DNA of 64,000 nt from Candidatus Dojkabacteria bacterium UBA2022. Lineage in GTDB: Bacteria; Patescibacteriota; Dojkabacteria; SC72. The notes beneath the pieces were generated by a model, which saw nothing but the letters and a program-made list of their open reading frames with translations, searched no databases and was not told the origin of the DNA. The stretch lies in contig DDBW01000014.1 in assembly GCA_002335495.1 (NCBI GenBank), positions 10,803-74,802 on the forward strand, in the 5' to 3' direction. Of the stretch, positions 16,295-25,641 are shown piece by piece; the first letter of the stretch is position 1; each line of letters starts with the position of its first letter. The translations under genes were made by a program, and so were the position numbers.

Positions 16295-17964
16295 TACTTG
16301 AACTCCCAATTCTGAATGTAATTATACCTCTCTTCAGGATAATTGATACTATCTACCTCAACATTCTCAATTCTATTTGAAACAACGACATTAAACTCAG
16401 GCTCGTAAAGGAAGATAGCAGGAGCATCCTCATTAATCAACCTCTGTACAATACTATACGACTGCTGCCTATCAGCCTTTTTAGTCTGGGTTCTCCCTCT
16501 TTCCAAAAAGATATCAACACGATCATAAGTATAACCAGAGAGGTTAAGATATGGATAATCCTTACGCAAAGAGTGCCACAAATCATACTGATCAGGATCG
16601 ATACTAGTTTCAACCTCATACAAAAGAATACCGTAATCCCTTGTAGCAAGCGTCTCACGCGTCAACCTCTCAAATGACTGCCCATCCAGCTCTACAATTA
16701 CACCCTGCTCCTTCAAAAGATCCTTCAAAGAGGAAACAATCGCGGAATTAGCGTCGTTATCCAGATATGTAATTGTTACCGTCAAGACTTTACCATCAGA
16801 AGATTGATAGTATCCCGAAGCCTTATCCTTCTTATACCCAGCCCCACTTAGTTCCGCCTCTGCCTTTTTAGGATCAAATTTATAGTATCCAATTGTAGAA
16901 TCGTAAACCCATGACTTTGCAGAATATGATGAGAACGCCGGCCTTCCATCCACAGAAGCCATCTCAATCAACCTATCCCTATCTATCAAATAACTAAGCC
17001 CTCTTCGCACTGAAGCAGTACCGAAAGCACTCACACGATTATTTAAAAACAACACCTTTTTACGCGTCCCTATAACAGTCTGCAAAATATCAAACTGCTT
17101 TGAATACTCAGACATATAACTCAGGTCCCTCAACGGCACTCCACTAACCATATCCAACTTCCTGTTTCTAAAAGCCACTTCTAACTCCTGGGCAGAAGCA
17201 TACATATGGTAGTTAATTTTTCTAACAGACAGGTTTCTCTCGTAAACAGAGGATTGTACAAGAGTAATTAACATATCGGAAGAACTTTCAATCTCGTAAT
17301 ACCCGTTACCAATAGGCTTTTTAGAAAAAGTACTCTCTGAGATCTGTGAAATAGATCTTCCCTCAAAAACATGATCGGGAACTATATATAATGAAATAGT
17401 TTCCCAGAAAGTAGAGCTATACTGATCTAGAACTACCTTAAATTTATACCTATCTATCTTTTCAACTCTCAAACCCTCAAATCCCTGACCCACAGTTTCC
17501 TGAGAAAGTTTCTGCGACAACTCCCGCGCAGTGTTAATCGTAAATACTACATCATCAGCAGTAACCGCCTCACCATCATGCCATTTTGCATCCGAAACCA
17601 TTGTAAATTCATAGGTTAACAGATCCGAAGAAACACTCCAGCTCTTAACAAGATCCCCAACAGGTCTACCGTCACTCTGAATCCTAACCAACTTTCTAAA
17701 AACAAGAGCCTGAATATCACGATCAACCTGACTCTGAGGAATATATAGAGGATTGAGGTTGGAAACAAACCCAACAGTCCCTTCATTTACAACTCCGACC
17801 TCTCCCTTACCAACCACCTTGCTGAAGTCCAGAGAAGGGAAGTATTGATTGCCAACAAAAAGCAAAATACCCAAAGTTATGAGAATATAACTAATCGGGG
17901 CTAGCCCCCTAGTTACCTTCGCTAAAATATCCGGATAATTCCAAAGAATATCCCTGAAGCTCAT
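16294..17964 (-). CDS. Membrane-anchored ABC transporter substrate-binding protein (family 5, oligopeptide type)
   Basis: The 556-residue protein has one N-terminal membrane segment (residues about 24-41) instead of a lipobox and is therefore tethered to the outer face. Family 5 features include the N-terminal NLNPLYIPQSQVDRDIQALV, which corresponds to the usual domain 1 start, DAKWHDGEAVTADDVVFT, the strongest family signature, and FLNNRVSAFGTASVRRGLSYLID. These proteins feed peptides or similar solutes to Opp/Dpp permeases. No permease or ATPase gene is visible in the window. It is transcribed after secG with a five-base gap. Confidence 0.88.
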   Translation of the reverse strand: MSFRDILWNYPDILAKVTRGLAPISYILITLGILLFVGNQYFPSLDFSKVVGKGEVGVVNEGTVGFVSNLNPLYIPQSQVDRDIQALVFRKLVRIQSDGRPVGDLVKSWSVSSDLLTYEFTMVSDAKWHDGEAVTADDVVFTINTARELSQKLSQETVGQGFEGLRVEKIDRYKFKVVLDQYSSTFWETISLYIVPDHVFEGRSISQISESTFSKKPIGNGYYEIESSSDMLITLVQSSVYERNLSVRKINYHMYASAQELEVAFRNRKLDMVSGVPLRDLSYMSEYSKQFDILQTVIGTRKKVLFLNNRVSAFGTASVRRGLSYLIDRDRLIEMASVDGRPAFSSYSAKSWVYDSTIGYYKFDPKKAEAELSGAGYKKDKASGYYQSSDGKVLTVTITYLDNDANSAIVSSLKDLLKEQGVIVELDGQSFERLTRETLATRDYGILLYEVETSIDPDQYDLWHSLRKDYPYLNLSGYTYDRVDIFLERGRTQTKKADRQQSYSIVQRLINEDAPAIFLYEPEFNVVVSNRIENVEVDSINYPEERYNYIQNWEFK

Positions 17965-17969
17965 ATCGC

Positions 17970-18191
17970 TTAGTTACTTAATTTGACTATAATCAAAGAC
18001 AAGGAAGCAAATAGCACTGTTAGAACAATTGTTGCATAGTATAGAAACTTCTCCAAACCTCTTTTAGTTCGGAAGATCTCTCCACCTCCACCAAAAATCC
18101 CTCCCATACCTTCAGCTCTATTTTGCAATAAAACAGAAACAACGATAAGGATAGATAGAACAATCTGAACCACCAATAATGTATCTCGCAT
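17970..18191 (-). CDS. secG: Protein translocase subunit SecG
   Basis: A 73-residue membrane protein with two membrane segments and the conserved loop between them: VVSVLLQNRAEGMGG, then FGGGGEIFRTKRGLEKFLYY, matching the SecG family in length and topology. SecG is the small accessory subunit of the SecYEG channel and helps SecA-driven export. It lies between a holin-like membrane protein (17 bases upstream) and the substrate-binding protein (five bases downstream), so the three minus-strand genes probably form one transcript with tRNA-Leu(CAG) at the end. Confidence 0.93.
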   Translation of the reverse strand: MRDTLLVVQIVLSILIVVSVLLQNRAEGMGGIFGGGGEIFRTKRGLEKFLYYATIVLTVLFASLSLIIVKLSN

Positions 18192-18208
18192 ATTAATATA
18201 AAAATAAA

Positions 18209-18622
18209 TTATTCATCACCACCTTTTTTAAGACTTTCAAGCAACGCACTAATAAAAGAGCTCACAAGAGCAACTCCAATTAAAGTACCTATCTGAGAGA
18301 CTTCAAAAGCATTAATAGTTATAACCTGCAGGTTTACAGCCTCAAAAGAGCTGGAGTTAATATACAGAGAAGGGACAAAAAGCTCAAGTCCGTACAAAGT
18401 ACCACCAACTAACAGGAATACGGTTACCAAATAGGTAAGGAAGTTAATCTTCACCGTCAGGAATTTCAAAACTGGCCTATGTAACATGACCGCCAAGGAC
18501 AAAGCAACTAAAGACATAACCAAGTACATAAAGTCAGACGGAAGTTCAAAACCGACAAAGATACTCTCGACCGCAATGAAGATAACAATGTTTAGAAACA
18601 ATGAAAAGAAAAACTTCTTCAT
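18209..18622 (-). CDS. Four-helix membrane protein, similar to Phage_holin_4_2 / DUF360-type proteins
   Basis: The product has 137 residues and four hydrophobic segments, with the order RPVLKFLTVKINFLTYLVT in the middle that resembles the Phage_holin_4_2 family, a widespread bacterial membrane family whose role is mostly unknown despite its name. The C-terminus is short and charged (LESLKKGGDE). A weak Shine-Dalgarno sequence (AGGGAG) lies about a dozen bases before the ATG, and a TATACT -10 candidate farther upstream would serve the secG operon. It is divergent from pyruvate kinase. Nothing suggests a phage function here. Confidence 0.6.
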   Translation of the reverse strand: MKKFFFSLFLNIVIFIAVESIFVGFELPSDFMYLVMSLVALSLAVMLHRPVLKFLTVKINFLTYLVTVFLLVGGTLYGLELFVPSLYINSSSFEAVNLQVITINAFEVSQIGTLIGVALVSSFISALLESLKKGGDE

Positions 18623-18692
18623 TCTATGTTGCTCCCTAAATACATATTAAGTATACTAACAATGATACTATTATATATAACTACTATCAATC

Positions 18693-20105
18693 ATGCAAAA
18701 ACTAGCACGCACCAAGATTATCGCCACCATAGGACCATCCACATGGAGTGACGAAGTACTTTTAGAAATGATCGAAAACGGATTGCAAATGGCCAGAATT
18801 AACGCTTCCTTTGCAGATTTCGCAGAGCTGGAAAGAGTCTCAACTCAGCTTAGAAGACTATCTCCAAAGGTAGCAGTAATGTTGGATACCATGGGTCATA
18901 AAATCAGAGTAACTGGATTTGAGGCAGACAGAAAGCTTAATGAGGGAGACAAAATTATCCTAATCCCAGAAACTCAAACCGAATCCCCAGAGGGAACCAT
19001 CCAGATTACATACCCTAACCTCCACAAGTTCGTAAACAAGAATAATAGGATCCTTATAGACGATGGAAACATTGTATTTGTAGTAAAAGATGTAAAAGCC
19101 AAAGAGGTGCACTGCGAGGTAAAAGTAGGGGGTACTCTCAAAAAAAGAAAGACTGTTAACGTTCCAAATGTACACCTGGATTTCCCAACTCTTCCAGAAA
19201 AAGACAAGCAAGACATCAGATATGCCGTAGATCATAACTTTGACTATATATCCGCATCATTCATTCGCAACGTTGAAGATGTAATGGCCGTTAGAGAAGA
19301 GATGGGGGAAACAGACACCAAGCTAATCGCAAAGATAGAGGATACTGAAGGAGTAGAGGAGTTTGACGAGATTCTAAAGGTTGTGGATGGAATAATGGTA
19401 GCAAGAGGGGATATGGGAGTAGAGCTACCGCTTGAAGAGGTCCCAATAAAACAGAAACAGTTCATTCAAAAGTGCAGAATGGCAGGAAAATTAGTAATTG
19501 TTGCAACTCAGATGCTCGAATCAATGCGAGAAAATCCAAGACCTACAAGAGCAGAAGCAAGTGATGTAGCAAATGCAGTAATGGATGGAACAGATGCAAT
19601 GATGCTCTCAGCAGAGACATCATCAGGCAAGTACCCAATTGAGTCTGTGATAACAATGAACACAATAGCAAAAAGAGCAGAGCAGGTTCTCAGGCCTCAA
19701 CCTGTATGGGGTAGGACAGATGCATCAGAAGAAACAGATGTACTATGTAAATCATTAGTATCAATGGTAGACGAGCTTGATCTTAAAGGAGTAATTGTGA
19801 TCTCCCAAACTGGGAAAACCGTAAGAAGTCTTGCAAGACACCGAATTAAAGTCCCTATATGGAATATAAGTAACAATCCGAAGTTAATAAGGCAGACTAA
19901 CCTATTCAGAGGAGTTGAAGGCATATATGTAAAACAGCTCAATCAGGATAGGGACTCTCTAGTAGCCAAAGTTGCTGAAATTGTATATACACAAGGGTTA
20001 TTGGATATTAACGATAAAATAGCTATAATATCGGGCAGTTCAATAAAGAAGAAGAGCTTGAACTCTATCCTAGAGATAGCACAAGTTAAAGATCTATTGG
20101 ACTAA
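18693..20105 (+). CDS. pyk: Pyruvate kinase
   Basis: Converts phosphoenolpyruvate and ADP to pyruvate and ATP, the last step of glycolysis. The 470-residue length is typical. Conserved elements are TKIIATIGPST, RINAS (the substrate-binding R-x-N-x-S), LDTMGHKIR (D, T and the last R kept, although the usual KGPE stretch reads MGHK), KIEDTEG with the catalytic Lys and the metal ligand Glu, MVARGDMGVE, and ATQMLESMRENPRPTRAE. The N-terminal motifs deviate while the C-terminal ones are standard, so activity is likely but kinetics may differ. A -10-like TACTAT lies five bases before the ATG. Confidence 0.93.
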   Translation: MQKLARTKIIATIGPSTWSDEVLLEMIENGLQMARINASFADFAELERVSTQLRRLSPKVAVMLDTMGHKIRVTGFEADRKLNEGDKIILIPETQTESPEGTIQITYPNLHKFVNKNNRILIDDGNIVFVVKDVKAKEVHCEVKVGGTLKKRKTVNVPNVHLDFPTLPEKDKQDIRYAVDHNFDYISASFIRNVEDVMAVREEMGETDTKLIAKIEDTEGVEEFDEILKVVDGIMVARGDMGVELPLEEVPIKQKQFIQKCRMAGKLVIVATQMLESMRENPRPTRAEASDVANAVMDGTDAMMLSAETSSGKYPIESVITMNTIAKRAEQVLRPQPVWGRTDASEETDVLCKSLVSMVDELDLKGVIVISQTGKTVRSLARHRIKVPIWNISNNPKLIRQTNLFRGVEGIYVKQLNQDRDSLVAKVAEIVYTQGLLDINDKIAIISGSSIKKKSLNSILEIAQVKDLLD

Positions 20106-20111
20106 AGGATT

Positions 20112-20187
20112 GGTGACGTAGCCAAGCTGGTAAGGCAGAAGTCTGCAAAACTTCGATGCGCGGGTTCGAACCCCGCCGTCACCTCCA
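20112..20187 (+). tRNA. tRNA-Cys (GCA)
   Basis: Acceptor stem GGTGACG/CGTCACC, anticodon stem GAAGT/ACTTC with loop CTGCAAA and anticodon GCA, T arm CGGGG with loop TTCGAAC. The discriminator is T, as expected for Cys, and CCA is encoded. It follows pyk by six bases. Confidence 0.95.
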
Positions 20188-20196
20188 CTATTATCT

Positions 20197-20703
20197 ATGA
20201 ATAAGACTTCGATGAAAGGAATACCTCTTCACGAATTAGCGACAGTACGAGTCGGAGTAGAAGCCCTCATTACATTTCAAAGCCATATACTGCTTCAACA
20301 GCGAAGTTCTAAACTCGACTTTTTCCCGGGATACCTAGGAATGATTGGCGGACATGTCGATGTAGGCGAATCTTCCATTGAAGCAATCATAAGGGAAGTA
20401 AAGGAAGAATCAGGTCTTATAATCCCACCAAGTGAATGCAAGTTTATGTTTAATAGGATAGTTTATAACCATGACTCAGGAATTATATGGTCAATACTAG
20501 GCTTTAAGATAGAATTAGTAGAAGAGCTAATGCCAATAGAATCCGAAGAAGGGATCTGCAAATGGTATACACTAGAAGAAGCTCTAAATTTGAAGGTACT
20601 ACCTTCAAATTTGTATGATCTACAAAAAGCATTAAAGAATCCAAGCCAAATGATATACACCTATGGAGAGATTAAAGATAATAAATATTCTGTAAAAAGT
20701 TAA
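20197..20703 (+). CDS. NUDIX hydrolase
   Basis: A 168-residue member of the NUDIX superfamily, which cleaves nucleoside diphosphates linked to other groups. The NUDIX box is intact: GGHVDVGESSIEAIIREVKE begins it and ESGL ends it, with the two catalytic glutamates in REVKEE. A strand-rich region with ILLQQRSS precedes the box, as is usual for MutT-like enzymes. The substrate cannot be told from the sequence. It starts ten bases after tRNA-Cys and ends about 45 bases before tRNA-Leu(UAA), so these may share a transcript. Confidence 0.9.
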   Translation: MNKTSMKGIPLHELATVRVGVEALITFQSHILLQQRSSKLDFFPGYLGMIGGHVDVGESSIEAIIREVKEESGLIIPPSECKFMFNRIVYNHDSGIIWSILGFKIELVEELMPIESEEGICKWYTLEEALNLKVLPSNLYDLQKALKNPSQMIYTYGEIKDNKYSVKS

Positions 20704-20749
20704 TAACTATTATCACAACGGCCAAAATGTAGTAGAATTGCGTACACAT

Positions 20750-20833
20750 GCCGGGGTGGCGGAACAGGCAGACGCGACGGACTTAAAATCCGTTTCCCGC
20801 AAGGGAGTGGGGGTTCGATTCCCCCCTTCGGCA
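20750..20833 (+). tRNA. tRNA-Leu (TAA)
   Basis: Class II tRNA: acceptor stem GCCGGGG/CTTCGGC, anticodon stem ACGGA/TCCGT with loop CTTAAAA and anticodon TAA, a long variable arm TCCCGCAAGGGA, and a T arm GGGGG/CCCCC. Discriminator A; CCA is not encoded. Confidence 0.94.
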
Positions 20834-20889
20834 TTCTTATACAAAGAATAATATTTCCAACTGCCTTAATAATTTTTATATTCAAAAAT

Positions 20890-21393
20890 ATGCCAACGCC
20901 AGATAGTATACCGACACTAGAATTTGTAACAAAAGAACTGATGGAGTTGGGTCTGTACCCGGAAAATACCCAAGAAATACTAGACAGATTAGAGTGGTTT
21001 GATATAAGGCAAGAAAGTGACCAGCATGAAAGCATCCATACTTATTTTTATATTCTCCTAGCAGGAGTAAATCTTCCGGGAGAAGGGCCAGAATCAAATA
21101 TTAAAACCACAGAAATACCTTTGCATGCTATTAATGTTGGAAATATGGAAATCGTTAAGAAATTACCAGATCCATCGATAGCATTGCGCAAAGTTCAAGA
21201 TACAAGACTCGCCGGAACATCAGGAACACATCTACTATTTGCAATAAAAACAGACGAGTTGGAGCAGCTGAATATTGGCCTGAAAAACGATTTAGATACG
21301 AAGATGTACCTATTTAATATTAAGAAGGCGATAGATCAGAGGAAGTTTGAAATTAAGACAAGTAGAGAGAAAAAAGCCAAAAACAAGAAATGA
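20890..21393 (+). CDS. Hypothetical protein
   Basis: A 167-residue soluble protein with an acidic first half (TKELMELGLYPENTQEIL) and a basic C-terminus (REKKAKNKK). There is no signal peptide or membrane segment and no motif I recognise. A TATATT lies about 12 bases before the ATG. It stands alone between tRNA-Leu(UAA) and a convergent zinc-ribbon gene. Its start and frame look sound because the codon use matches neighbouring genes. Confidence 0.65.
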   Translation: MPTPDSIPTLEFVTKELMELGLYPENTQEILDRLEWFDIRQESDQHESIHTYFYILLAGVNLPGEGPESNIKTTEIPLHAINVGNMEIVKKLPDPSIALRKVQDTRLAGTSGTHLLFAIKTDELEQLNIGLKNDLDTKMYLFNIKKAIDQRKFEIKTSREKKAKNKK

Positions 21394-21396
21394 TCT

Positions 21397-21657
21397 CTAA
21401 CTCTCATCCCCAAACTTATCTGGATCCTCGTTACCACACCTTGGACACTTTTTAAGAGGCTTTGCCCCTTCATATGTGTAATTACAAACAAGACACTTCC
21501 ATCTTGTCCACATCATATCTAAATCCTCAGGCTGATTAACTGTAGTAACCTCATATTGATTACCCGTATTAACAGGCGCAGTGGGAGTAAGAGGAGGAGT
21601 ATTTGAAGCAGGAGGATTCTGAGTACCCTGATTATTGTTGTTTAAGATATCCGCCAT
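21397..21657 (-). CDS. Small protein with C-terminal rubredoxin-like zinc ribbon
   Basis: The first 50 of 86 residues are low-complexity, rich in Asn, Pro and Thr (NNNNQGTQNPPASNTPPLTP). The C-terminal 35 residues hold the rubredoxin-like pattern CLVCNYTYEG followed by CPRCG, with four cysteines in two CxxC pairs, as in the C-terminal domain of rubrerythrins. It probably binds iron or zinc. Whether it transfers electrons or is only a structural ribbon is open. It overlaps the end of the kinase-like gene upstream by 26 bases, so the two are coupled. Confidence 0.75.
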   Translation of the reverse strand: MADILNNNNQGTQNPPASNTPPLTPTAPVNTGNQYEVTTVNQPEDLDMMWTRWKCLVCNYTYEGAKPLKKCPRCGNEDPDKFGDES

Positions 21658-22264
21658 CTTCTAATAGCTTTAAAACTAAATTGAGCGTATTTGCTTCATT
21701 GAGCTTCGAAGTATCAATTACAATATCATTGTACAACTTAGGATTAGTATAATCTATACCATAAGATTCCTTGAACCTTCTTGAATCCAAATCATACCTC
21801 TCTTTAAGCTTAGCCCTCTCATCCTTATACTCCTGGGAGTTTACATCAACATCTATACCTTTCTTCATAAAGGAACGCTTTGTCCGAGTATCCAAATCAG
21901 AATCAAGCCAAATACGCACCGTAGCAGGAATCTGAAACTTCGGACAAATAGCAGCAAAAACCTTAGCATCAATGATAACGTCCTTTTCAAAAGCATGTTT
22001 GAGTAACGAAGAATCAACTTTATGATCAAACTCTTTACCTCTTCCTGATTCCTCTAAATATTTTGTAAACTGATGAATATCCATACCCATATCCGCACCA
22101 TACTGACGCATTAGTCCACCCGAATAGTACCTTCTGAGATTAAACTTTGCAGCAAGCATCTTGGAAATAGTGGAAGAACCAGATGCCCCAGGCCCCCCAA
22201 CTACTATAAGTAGCCCTAATTCCTTGGGACGCTTAGGCACAGCTTTCACAATCATACCAAACAT
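21632..22264 (-). CDS. Cytidylate kinase-like P-loop kinase
   Basis: The 210-residue protein has a P-loop GGPGASGSST near residues 24-33, an early RRYYSGG that resembles the substrate-binding step of cytidylate kinases, and an Arg-rich LID-like segment (KERYDLDSRRFKESYG). It matches the cytidylate-kinase-like family (AAA-type nucleotide kinases) more than canonical Cmk. The likely reaction is phosphorylation of CMP or dCMP. The first ATG lies directly against TATACT; the fourth codon, ATG at 22255, would be a more usual start if that hexamer is the promoter. It is divergent from ftsW. Confidence 0.72.
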   Translation of the reverse strand: MFGMIVKAVPKRPKELGLLIVVGGPGASGSSTISKMLAAKFNLRRYYSGGLMRQYGADMGMDIHQFTKYLEESGRGKEFDHKVDSSLLKHAFEKDVIIDAKVFAAICPKFQIPATVRIWLDSDLDTRTKRSFMKKGIDVDVNSQEYKDERAKLKERYDLDSRRFKESYGIDYTNPKLYNDIVIDTSKLNEANTLNLVLKLLEDGGYLKQQ

Positions 22265-22284
22265 AGTATATTAAAAAGAACTCT

Positions 22285-23481
22285 ATGACAAGAAAAAAGA
22301 TTACAAAAAGAAACAGTACCCCCACAATAAAAAGAGGACCAGACTCCTTCCTATTAATATTTGCCGTAGTAATGATTGCCTTCGGAGCCGTTATGATCTT
22401 TGACGCCAGCGTATACCAAGCCGACCGAGTATTCGGAGACCAGTTCTACTTCCTCCGTCAACACCTCATATGGCTTTTCCTAGGCGGGTTACTAGGATTC
22501 CTAGCATATATAATCCCATACCAGGTAATCTTGAAAGTTTCTCCCATTCTCTTTCTTATAACTACAGTACTTCTTGTAGCCGTTCTAGTATTCGGAGAAG
22601 CTGTAAACGGATCGAAAAGATGGTTCTCAATAGGTTCACTCCCAATACAGCCAGCAGAATTTATGAAACCCATCCTCATAGTTTTTCTAGCTGGCCTTCT
22701 GGCCAAACCGGATGAAGAAGCTAAAAAGAAAAGAATGAGTGAATTTGAAACATTCAAAAGGAAAATCATAAGATTCGGAGCCCCTCTTGCCCTTACACTA
22801 TTTCTAATAGTAATAGAACCCGACCTTGATACGACCATCCTACTTGCAGGAACAGCTATCGCAATGTTTTTTGCATCCGACAACACCCCATTTCACTATA
22901 AAGGAACCCTCACCCTTGCAGGAATAGCAACCGCACTTGGAGGAGTAGTGGCAGTACTAGCAAGCTATCGAATGGAAAGAATTAAAACCTTCCTTAAACT
23001 CTTTTTTGAAGGAATCGTTGAAGATCCCAACGGAAGGGGATATCAAATTCAACAAATTCTCATAGGAATTGGTTCAGGAGGTTTCCTGGGCAAAGGCTTC
23101 GGACAATCAAGACAACGCTTTGGATACCTCGTAGAAAATACTGCATTCACTGATTCGATCTTTGCGGTAATCCTAGAAGAGCTAGGGTATATTGGAGGAG
23201 CTATCCTTGTAACCCTGTGGGGAATGTTCATATGGAGAATTACCAAACTTTCACAGATGTTAAACGATAAAGCAGCAAGCTTAATCATGATCGGAATAGG
23301 CGTATGGTTCACCCTACAAACCTTTATTAACATGGCTGCCAATGTAGGCCTAATTCCCCTCACAGGAATCGCCCTACCGTTCTTTACATACGGAGGATCA
23401 AATACTATTGTAACTATGGTAGGTTTAGGACTATTATTAAACATATCTAGATACGCACACACCAATGAAAAAGTTAAATAA
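22285..23481 (+). CDS. ftsW: FtsW/RodA-type peptidoglycan glycosyltransferase (SEDS)
   Basis: A polytopic membrane protein of 398 residues with about ten membrane segments. SEDS proteins polymerise lipid II into glycan strands alongside a class B penicillin-binding protein. Family signatures are AVNGSKRWFSIG with IQPAEFMKP, LVENTAFTDSIFAVILEELG, and near the end IPLTGIALPFFTYGGSN. I call it FtsW rather than RodA because murG follows directly and other division genes are close, although both sit in one family. It overlaps murG by 17 bases. Confidence 0.92.
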   Translation: MTRKKITKRNSTPTIKRGPDSFLLIFAVVMIAFGAVMIFDASVYQADRVFGDQFYFLRQHLIWLFLGGLLGFLAYIIPYQVILKVSPILFLITTVLLVAVLVFGEAVNGSKRWFSIGSLPIQPAEFMKPILIVFLAGLLAKPDEEAKKKRMSEFETFKRKIIRFGAPLALTLFLIVIEPDLDTTILLAGTAIAMFFASDNTPFHYKGTLTLAGIATALGGVVAVLASYRMERIKTFLKLFFEGIVEDPNGRGYQIQQILIGIGSGGFLGKGFGQSRQRFGYLVENTAFTDSIFAVILEELGYIGGAILVTLWGMFIWRITKLSQMLNDKAASLIMIGIGVWFTLQTFINMAANVGLIPLTGIALPFFTYGGSNTIVTMVGLGLLLNISRYAHTNEKVK

Positions 23482-24634
23482 AAAGATATTGATAACCGGA
23501 GGAGGATCAGGAGGGCACGTATCAGTTGCCACTGCATTTATAGATGCACTTAAAAATCATTTTGAGATATCCAAGGACGATATACTGTATGTTGGTAGCG
23601 ACCTGGGAATGGTAGGGGAGAAGAATGGCGTAAGCGTGGAACAAAACAGAATGAAAGAGAAGGATATAAACTTCACAACCCTTCGTGCAGGCAAACTACA
23701 AAGAAGATTTGAACTTGCAACAATAAAACTCCTACTGCGAGCAATACTTGGAGTAGTTGACGCTATCAAGATAGTAAAAGCATTCAAACCGGATTTGATA
23801 TTCAGTACCGGTGGATATTTAAGCGTTCCAATTGCAATCGCTGGTCTCATAACTAAAACCCCAATATACCTCCATGAACAAACCGCAGCGGTGGGAATGT
23901 CTAACAACTTTGTCGCCAAAATTGCCAAAAGAATATATATATCCTTCAAATCATCACAGAAATATTTCCCTAAAGAGAAAGTGCTACTTACAGGAAATAT
24001 CGTAAGACCAGATATATTTAGAGAGAACAGCAGCTCAGAGCTATGCACAGCAGTAAGGCAGATGAAAGAGGAGAAACTCCCAATTGTATATATGTCAGGC
24101 GGAGGACAAGGGTCTCACATACTAAACCTTCTTGTGAACGACATGCTCTCATATGCTCTTATGGATTATCAGATAATCCTCCAAACAGGGGACAACCAAG
24201 TATTCAGAGATTATGATGTCCTAACAACCGCATGGAGGAAACTCCCTACAAACCTACAAAGACGACTATACATTACAAAGTTTGTATCAGACTCAGAGAT
24301 TGGATGTGTATTTAAGCATTCAGACCTTTATGTCGGAAGGGCTGGAGCCAATATCGTTTATGAAATGGGAATCCTAAAAAAACCATCAATCTTTATACCA
24401 ATCCCATGGGTAACACACAACGAGCAGGAAAAGAACGCACGAATTCTTGAAGGATATGGCCTTTCCAAAGTAATCCTAGAGGGAGAAGTAACCAGCGCTA
24501 AATTACACGCCGAAATCAAAGGATTTATATCGGAAATACCTTCTCTAGAAATTAATCACGAAGGATTAGATACAGAGTTCGTAAAGGATGCCCAGGAAAG
24601 AATCATAGAAGATATTTTTGGTAATATAAGTTAA
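23465..24634 (+). CDS. murG: UDP-N-acetylglucosamine transferase MurG
   Basis: MurG adds GlcNAc to lipid I to make lipid II on the inner face of the membrane. The 389 residues contain the N-terminal GGGSGGHV loop that contacts the lipid diphosphate, STGGYLSVPIA, a conserved LHEQTAAVGMSN, and the UDP-sugar binding VGRAGANIVYEM near the C-terminus. Length is slightly above average. The gene overlaps ftsW and is followed, after 47 bases with a TATACT, by mraY, so lipid II synthesis and polymerisation genes are grouped. Confidence 0.93.
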   Translation: MKKLNKKILITGGGSGGHVSVATAFIDALKNHFEISKDDILYVGSDLGMVGEKNGVSVEQNRMKEKDINFTTLRAGKLQRRFELATIKLLLRAILGVVDAIKIVKAFKPDLIFSTGGYLSVPIAIAGLITKTPIYLHEQTAAVGMSNNFVAKIAKRIYISFKSSQKYFPKEKVLLTGNIVRPDIFRENSSSELCTAVRQMKEEKLPIVYMSGGGQGSHILNLLVNDMLSYALMDYQIILQTGDNQVFRDYDVLTTAWRKLPTNLQRRLYITKFVSDSEIGCVFKHSDLYVGRAGANIVYEMGILKKPSIFIPIPWVTHNEQEKNARILEGYGLSKVILEGEVTSAKLHAEIKGFISEIPSLEINHEGLDTEFVKDAQERIIEDIFGNIS

Positions 24635-24681
24635 AAATAGTGATATACTATTTTCATAAAAATAATTTATTGTAATTAAAG

Positions 24682-25641
24682 ATGCAAAACCCTTTCTTAA
24701 TACTAATAATATCAGCCTTTGTCTCAGCAATTGTTCTACCCTTAATTATTAACTTCCTATACCGACTAAATCTAAAAGATGTTAGCAACGTAAAAATGAA
24801 AGACGGAATACTAGACAATAGCGTGTACGTAAAACTACAAGGAGGGAAAACAGGAACTCCTAAGGGAGGTGGAGCATTATGGGTAATCCTTTTCCCAATA
24901 ATTTCGACTGTAATTTTTGGATTCACACCACTTAACATGGTACTATCCGCCCTTGCAGTTGTGTACGGGATTATAGGTATAGTTGACGACTCAAAGGTTA
25001 TTAAGCAGGGGTCATCAAGTTTCAAAAAGGACCATATGCTAAGGAGAATGAAATTCATACTGGAAACTGCAATAGGAGTAGTATTTAGCCATCTATTGAT
25101 AACAACGCTTGGTCTATCCCAATCTCTTTTTAACTATGCCTTTATTACGTTCCTTTTCACAAGCTACACCAATGCTTTCAATATAAATGATGGTTTAGAT
25201 GGACTCCTTACAGGACAGGCTGTATGGATTTTCACTGGAATGCTTATATTAACAATCCTTCAGAATCAAACTACTGCTGGAATATACTATGCCATTTTGA
25301 TAGGAATCTTAATCGTCTTCCTATACTTCAACATCAATCCAGCAAGAGTATTCATGGGGGACATAGGATCGATGAGCCTGGGGGTACTTGCTCTCGCTCT
25401 GGCAATCGTCTCTAACAATCTCTTGGCCTTTATAATAATGACAGTTCCATCTATAGTGACAATTGCGAGCTCCTTAATACAGATACTTTCTATCAAGTAT
25501 CTAAATAGAAAGATCTTTAAGATAGCCCCTTTGCACCACCACCTTCAAGCAATGGGATGGTCAGAAACAAAAGTAGTCGAAAGATATTGGTTAGCACAGA
25601 TCTTCTTTGTATTTCTTGCAATAGCAGTTAGTACGCTTTAA
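24682..25641 (+). CDS. mraY: Phospho-N-acetylmuramoyl-pentapeptide transferase MraY
   Basis: MraY transfers phospho-MurNAc-pentapeptide to undecaprenyl phosphate, making lipid I. It has 319 residues and about ten membrane segments. Conserved sites are KGGGALW, the DD pair in IVDDSKVIKQ, NINDGLDGL, the GDIGSMSLG loop, and PLHHHLQAMGWSE, the histidine motif of the active site. It overlaps the end of murF (opposite strand) by 14 bases, a convergent overlap. Confidence 0.94.
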   Translation: MQNPFLILIISAFVSAIVLPLIINFLYRLNLKDVSNVKMKDGILDNSVYVKLQGGKTGTPKGGGALWVILFPIISTVIFGFTPLNMVLSALAVVYGIIGIVDDSKVIKQGSSSFKKDHMLRRMKFILETAIGVVFSHLLITTLGLSQSLFNYAFITFLFTSYTNAFNINDGLDGLLTGQAVWIFTGMLILTILQNQTTAGIYYAILIGILIVFLYFNINPARVFMGDIGSMSLGVLALALAIVSNNLLAFIIMTVPSIVTIASSLIQILSIKYLNRKIFKIAPLHHHLQAMGWSETKVVERYWLAQIFFVFLAIAVSTL